DNA from: an uncultured Clostridia bacterium
GTDB lineage: Bacteria; Bacillota; Clostridia; Lachnospirales; Lachnospiraceae
Assembly (NCBI GenBank): GCA_946405675.1
Contig: CAMJIC010000029.1
Coordinates: forward strand, 1 to 16,265
Reading direction: 5' to 3'
DNA length: 16,265 nucleotides
Shown here: piece by piece, positions 13,584 through 16,265 of the stretch
How positions within the stretch are numbered: position 1 is the stretch's first letter
Layout: every line of letters starts with the position of its first letter
Made by a program: the position numbers and the translations under genes
Notes under the pieces: generated by a model
What the model saw: only the letters and a program-made list of their open reading frames with translations
What the model was told of the DNA's origin: nothing
The model's database searches: none

Positions 13584-14462
13584 ATGATCAAAAGCATGAC
13601 CGGCTTCGGCCGCGGAGAACACTCGTCGGAAACATTAAAATTTACGGTGGAGATGAAGAGTGTCAACCACCGTTACCTTGATTCCAATGTCCGGATCCCG
13701 AAGGAGTATGCTTACCTGGATACTTCGATCCGTTCAGAATTGAAGAAGTACCTTGGCAGGGGAAAGGTTGACGTGTTTGTCACCTATGAGATCATCGGGG
13801 AGGCGGAATACGACCTGCAGTTCAATGAGCATCTTGCCCAGGAATATGTGGATGCCTACGCAAGGATGGCGGAGCGTTTTCATCTGGAGAACGACCTCAC
13901 TGCCGTGAAGCTTGGCGCGCAGCCCGAGATCTTCCGCCTCAGGGAAGATTCCATGGATGAGGAAGAGGTATGGTCAGTGCTGAAGGAAGCACTGGACCAG
14001 GCTCTTGAGATGCTGGTAGATGCCCGGAAGCGGGAAGGGAAGAACCTGAAGGATGATCTTGACGGAAAGCTGTCTCACATGGAGGAGCTGGTGGAAGGGA
14101 TCACAAGACGGTATCCTGAGATCATTTCCGCTTATGAGCTTCGTCTGAAGGAGAAGGTCGCCGCACTCCTGGAGGATAACCAGATCGATGAAAACCGCCT
14201 GGCTGCGGAGGTCATTCTGTTTGCCGACAAGCTGGCGACGGATGAAGAGACAGTCCGGCTGAAGAGCCATATCGATACCATGAAGAAGGAACTGGAGAAG
14301 GGGGATGACATCGGACGCAAGCTTGACTTCATTGCGCAGGAGATGAACCGTGAAGCAAACACGATCCTCTCCAAGGCCAATGACCTTGAGACAAGCAATC
14401 TTGCGATCGATCTCAAAACGGTGATCGAAAAGATCCGGGAGCAGGTGCAGAATATTGAATAG
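13584..14462 (+). CDS. yicC: YicC/YloC-family endoribonuclease
   Basis: This 292-aa protein has the family start MIKSMTGFGRGE and the conserved C-terminal DUF1732 end, with LEKGDDIGRKLDFIAQ and EMNREANTILSKAND. Members (YicC in E. coli, YloC in B. subtilis) are reported to be metal-dependent endoribonucleases affecting RNA turnover; catalytic residues are not assigned here. The length equals B. subtilis YloC. Its codons overlap remA by 8 nt (stop TAG at 14460-14462, TTG start at 14455), so remA translation is probably coupled. The yloC-remA-gmk-rpoZ order is widely conserved in Firmicutes. The ATG at 13584 is supported by the homology. Confidence 0.95.
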   Translation: MIKSMTGFGRGEHSSETLKFTVEMKSVNHRYLDSNVRIPKEYAYLDTSIRSELKKYLGRGKVDVFVTYEIIGEAEYDLQFNEHLAQEYVDAYARMAERFHLENDLTAVKLGAQPEIFRLREDSMDEEEVWSVLKEALDQALEMLVDARKREGKNLKDDLDGKLSHMEELVEGITRRYPEIISAYELRLKEKVAALLEDNQIDENRLAAEVILFADKLATDEETVRLKSHIDTMKKELEKGDDIGRKLDFIAQEMNREANTILSKANDLETSNLAIDLKTVIEKIREQVQNIE

Positions 14463-14721
14463 TCAGTTTATCAATGTCGGATTCGGCAACCTCGTTAATT
14501 CAGACAAGATTATCTCCATTGTGAGTCCGGACGCCGCGCCGATCAAGCGCCTGGTGCAAAGAGCCAGGGAACAGGATAAGGTGGTTGATGCCACGGCAGG
14601 ACGGAAGACGAAGGCAGTGATCGTCTGTGAGAATGACCGGATTGTATTGTCAAGCCTGGTTCCGGATACCATTGGAAGAAGGCTGATCGGGGCGCCCGCT
14701 TTGATCGGGCAGGGAGGCTGA
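14455..14721 (+). CDS. remA: RemA family DNA-binding regulator (DUF370), TTG start
   Basis: This 88-aa protein begins at TTG 14455, giving MNSQFINVGFGNLVNSDKII, which aligns without gaps to B. subtilis RemA. AGGTG at 14443-14447 is 7 nt upstream. RemA forms an oligomeric ring, binds repeated sites upstream of matrix and osmoprotection genes, and activates transcription there. Three Arg positions reported as important for B. subtilis RemA DNA binding (18, 50, 51) are Lys18, Arg50 and Lys51 here: conservative, still basic. It overlaps yicC by 8 nt and precedes gmk by 3 nt. Targets in this organism are unknown. Confidence 0.93.
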   Translation: MNSQFINVGFGNLVNSDKIISIVSPDAAPIKRLVQRAREQDKVVDATAGRKTKAVIVCENDRIVLSSLVPDTIGRRLIGAPALIGQGG

Positions 14722-14724
14722 AAG

Positions 14725-15354
14725 ATGAAAACCAGAGGAAGCCTGATCGTTCTTTCCGGCTTTGCCGGCGTAGGGAAGGGAACTGTACTGAAGTCGTTGT
14801 TTGAGACCAGGGAGGGGTACGCGTACTCTGTCTCTGCGACGACCCGCAGCCCGCGTCCCGGCGAGGTGGATGGCGTTCATTACTTTTTTGTGACAAAGGA
14901 TCGCTTCGAAGAGATGATCCGGGGCGAAGAGCTTCTTGAGTACGCCAATTATGTAGGAAACTATTATGGAACGCCGCGGTCCTATGTGGAAGAAAAACTG
15001 GAGGAAGGCTTCGATGTCATCCTGGAGATCGAAGTGCAGGGTGCTTTGAACATCAAGAAGAAGGTTCCGGACGCGGTGCTGATTTATATGCTTCCTCCCG
15101 GAGCGAAGGTTCTGTATGACAGACTCAAGGGCAGGGGAACCGAGACGGATGAGGTGATCGCGAAGCGCATGAAGCGGGCGATGGAGGAGGCAAAGCGCGT
15201 ACCGGAGTATGACTATATTGTCATCAATGAAGATGTGGACCGGTGCGCCGCGAGGCTGCATACCCTGATCCGTGCCCAGCGCCTTCGGACCAGGAGCAAT
15301 ATGCCGTTTCTTGAAAAGCTCCAGGCAGACCTGAAAGAGGTGACTGAGGGCTGA
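14725..15354 (+). CDS. gmk: Guanylate kinase
   Basis: This 209-aa enzyme phosphorylates GMP to GDP and so controls guanine nucleotide supply. The P-loop is GFAGVGKGT at residues 12-20, slightly changed from the usual GPSGAGKGT but with the GKGT core intact. The GMP-binding region follows, with SATTRSPRPGEVDGVHYFF (about 37-55) and YGTP, plus the LEIEVQGA motif and a lid around residue 135. The Shine-Dalgarno AGGGAGG lies 7 nt before ATG. It is the third gene of the operon. Confidence 0.97.
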   Translation: MKTRGSLIVLSGFAGVGKGTVLKSLFETREGYAYSVSATTRSPRPGEVDGVHYFFVTKDRFEEMIRGEELLEYANYVGNYYGTPRSYVEEKLEEGFDVILEIEVQGALNIKKKVPDAVLIYMLPPGAKVLYDRLKGRGTETDEVIAKRMKRAMEEAKRVPEYDYIVINEDVDRCAARLHTLIRAQRLRTRSNMPFLEKLQADLKEVTEG

Positions 15355-15393
15355 ATGGTTCCATTTTTACAGATAGAATAAAACCAAGCAGAA

Positions 15394-15423
15394 GCAGGTT
15401 CATGGCCAGAGACCATGAGCTGC
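15394..15423 (+). other. Small hairpin in the gmk-rpoZ spacer
   Basis: TCATGG and CCATGA pair over a 6-nt loop and are extended, past a small internal loop, by GCAG and CTGC. No T-run follows. It precedes the rpoZ ribosome binding site (AAGGAG at 15435-15440) and could separate gmk and rpoZ messages or be a processing site. A weak -10-like TAGAAT at 15374-15379 lies just upstream without a good -35. Confidence 0.45.
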
Positions 15424-15451
15424 TGTGACCAGATAAGGAGATAAAAACTGT

Positions 15452-15805
15452 ATGCTGCATCCATCCTACACTGAACTTATGAAAATCATCAACAAGGATT
15501 CCGAGGATGATACTCCTGTGATCAACTCCAGGTATTCCATTGTCATGGCGACAGCGAAGAGGGCAAGACAGATCATTGCAGAGGAAGAGCGGAGCCATGT
15601 ACCGGTCGGGAGGAAGCCGCTATCGGAGGCGGTCAGCGAGCTTGAGGATGGCCTGATCCGGATCGTGTCCAAGGATGAGAGCCTGGAAGACGCGAAGGAG
15701 ATCTCTGAGATGGCGGATCGTTTTGTCGAGGAGAATGTTCCGACCTTGGAAGAGGCAAAGGTGATCCTTGATGAAAGAGCGCAGGAGGCGGGAGAAAACA
15801 ATTGA
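15452..15805 (+). CDS. rpoZ: RNA polymerase omega subunit
   Basis: This 117-aa protein begins MLHPSYTELMKIIN and contains DTPVINSRYSIVMATAKRAR, the conserved omega core that clamps the beta' C-terminus and helps assemble RNA polymerase. A typical omega is 67-90 aa; the last 30 or so residues here (after about 85) form an acidic, helical tail (EDAKEISEMADRF..ERAQEAGENN) probably not part of the beta' contact. The gene follows gmk after 97 bp, as in B. subtilis. Its stop TGA overlaps the TTG start of rimO. Confidence 0.93.
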   Translation: MLHPSYTELMKIINKDSEDDTPVINSRYSIVMATAKRARQIIAEEERSHVPVGRKPLSEAVSELEDGLIRIVSKDESLEDAKEISEMADRFVEENVPTLEEAKVILDERAQEAGENN

Positions 15806-16265
15806 TCCGTGAAAAGCCGAAGATCCTGTTTGTTTCCCTTGGCTGTGACAAAAACCGCGTAGATGCCGAGAAGATGCTTGCGCTTCTGGGCGGCGGAGGC
15901 TATGTGCTGACAGATGATGAGACGGAAGCGGATGTGATCATTGTGAACACCTGCTGCTTCATTACGGACGCCAAGCAGGAATCGATCGATACGCTTCTTG
16001 AGATGGCAAAGTATAAGAAGGAAGGACGCTGCAAGGCATTGATCGCCTGCGGCTGCATGGCGCAGCGTTATGCGGATGAGATCCGCATGTCCCTGCCGGA
16101 GGTGGATGCGGTTGTAGGTACGACGGCTTATGACGCGATCCGTGAAGTGGTGGAAAAGGCGCTTGCGGGGGAGCAGGTTCGTAAGCTGGATGATCTGAAG
16201 AAGATCGCGCTTGCCGATGGGAGAAGAATCCTTACGACAGGAGGACATTACGCTTACCTTAAGAT
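15802..16265 (+). CDS. rimO: Ribosomal protein S12 methylthiotransferase RimO (partial, 5' end), TTG start
   Basis: The first 154 codons of a MiaB/RimO-type radical SAM methylthiotransferase are present; the frame runs off the right edge. RimO adds a methylthio group to an aspartate of ribosomal protein S12. The N-terminal domain binds one FeS cluster through three cysteines, visible here as SLGCDKN (Cys15), NTCCFI (Cys51) and CGCMAQRY (Cys85). SLGCDKN and the later DAVVGTTAYDAI fit RimO better than MiaB. The radical SAM CxxxCxxC motif would fall just beyond the window. TTG 15802 overlaps the rpoZ stop (TTGA), and GGAG at 15791-15794 lies 7 nt upstream. No upstream ATG is in frame. Confidence 0.92.
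   Translation, partial: MIREKPKILFVSLGCDKNRVDAEKMLALLGGGGYVLTDDETEADVIIVNTCCFITDAKQESIDTLLEMAKYKKEGRCKALIACGCMAQRYADEIRMSLPEVDAVVGTTAYDAIREVVEKALAGEQVRKLDDLKKIALADGRRILTTGGHYAYLK

Noticed and set aside
1..16265. CRISPR array, IS element, toxin-antitoxin or defence system
   Set aside because: No regularly spaced direct repeats, transposase, or paired toxin/antitoxin ORFs were seen on either strand.

Overview
The window is about 16.3 kb of a fairly GC-rich, low-GC-lineage Gram-positive (Clostridia) chromosome, most likely Lachnospiraceae. This is judged from the protein sequences and gene order: a B12-type radical SAM / DUF2344 pair next to an RNase E/G homologue and rplU-prp-rpmA-obgE, an L27 with the cleavable LQFF-type N-terminus, and yicC-remA-gmk-rpoZ. 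Coding density is high. No insertion sequence, phage gene, CRISPR array, tRNA or rRNA gene was seen. This is mostly a housekeeping region; the unusual material lies between the genes.

Layout. (1) 1-1254: the 3' end of a xanthine dehydrogenase-type molybdenum hydroxylase large subunit. (2) 1255-1474: an intergenic region with a strong hairpin repeat (R1) and a possible promoter. (3) 1475-6339: a forward operon of a 35-aa Lys/Ala-rich miniprotein with an ideal ribosome binding site, a TIGR03960-type radical SAM protein, its partner TIGR03936/DUF2344, a short RNase G/E lacking the zinc-link, and a hypoxanthine-DNA glycosylase. (4) 6340-7476: promoter, leader and the operon rplU (L21), prp (protease that trims L27) and rpmA (L27), closed by an intrinsic terminator. 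(5) 7477-7709: an intergenic region with a perfect 14+14 bp inverted repeat and hairpin repeat R2. (6) 7710-11439: obgE and leuS, 13 bp apart. (7) 11440-11568: repeat R3 and a terminator placed between convergent leuS and rqcH. (8) 11569-13326, minus strand: rqcH. (9) 13327-13583: a divergent intergenic region with repeat R4 and a good sigma-A promoter for yicC. (10) 13584-16265: yicC, remA, gmk, rpoZ and the start of rimO, tightly packed, with two TTG starts that overlap upstream stop codons.

Functionally, most of the genes concern RNA and the ribosome: L21, L27 and the L27-processing protease, the ribosome-assembly GTPase Obg, LeuRS, the ribosome quality-control factor RqcH, RimO (which modifies S12), RNase G/E and the YicC nuclease. 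GMP kinase and RNAP omega follow remA, which encodes a DNA-binding regulator.

The most distinctive finding is a family of four dispersed palindromic intergenic elements (R1-R4). They share GTCAC...GTGAC(TTG) ends and fall into two subtypes: R1/R2 and R3/R4. Together they occupy four of the five intergenic gaps longer than 120 bp. I do not recognise this family.
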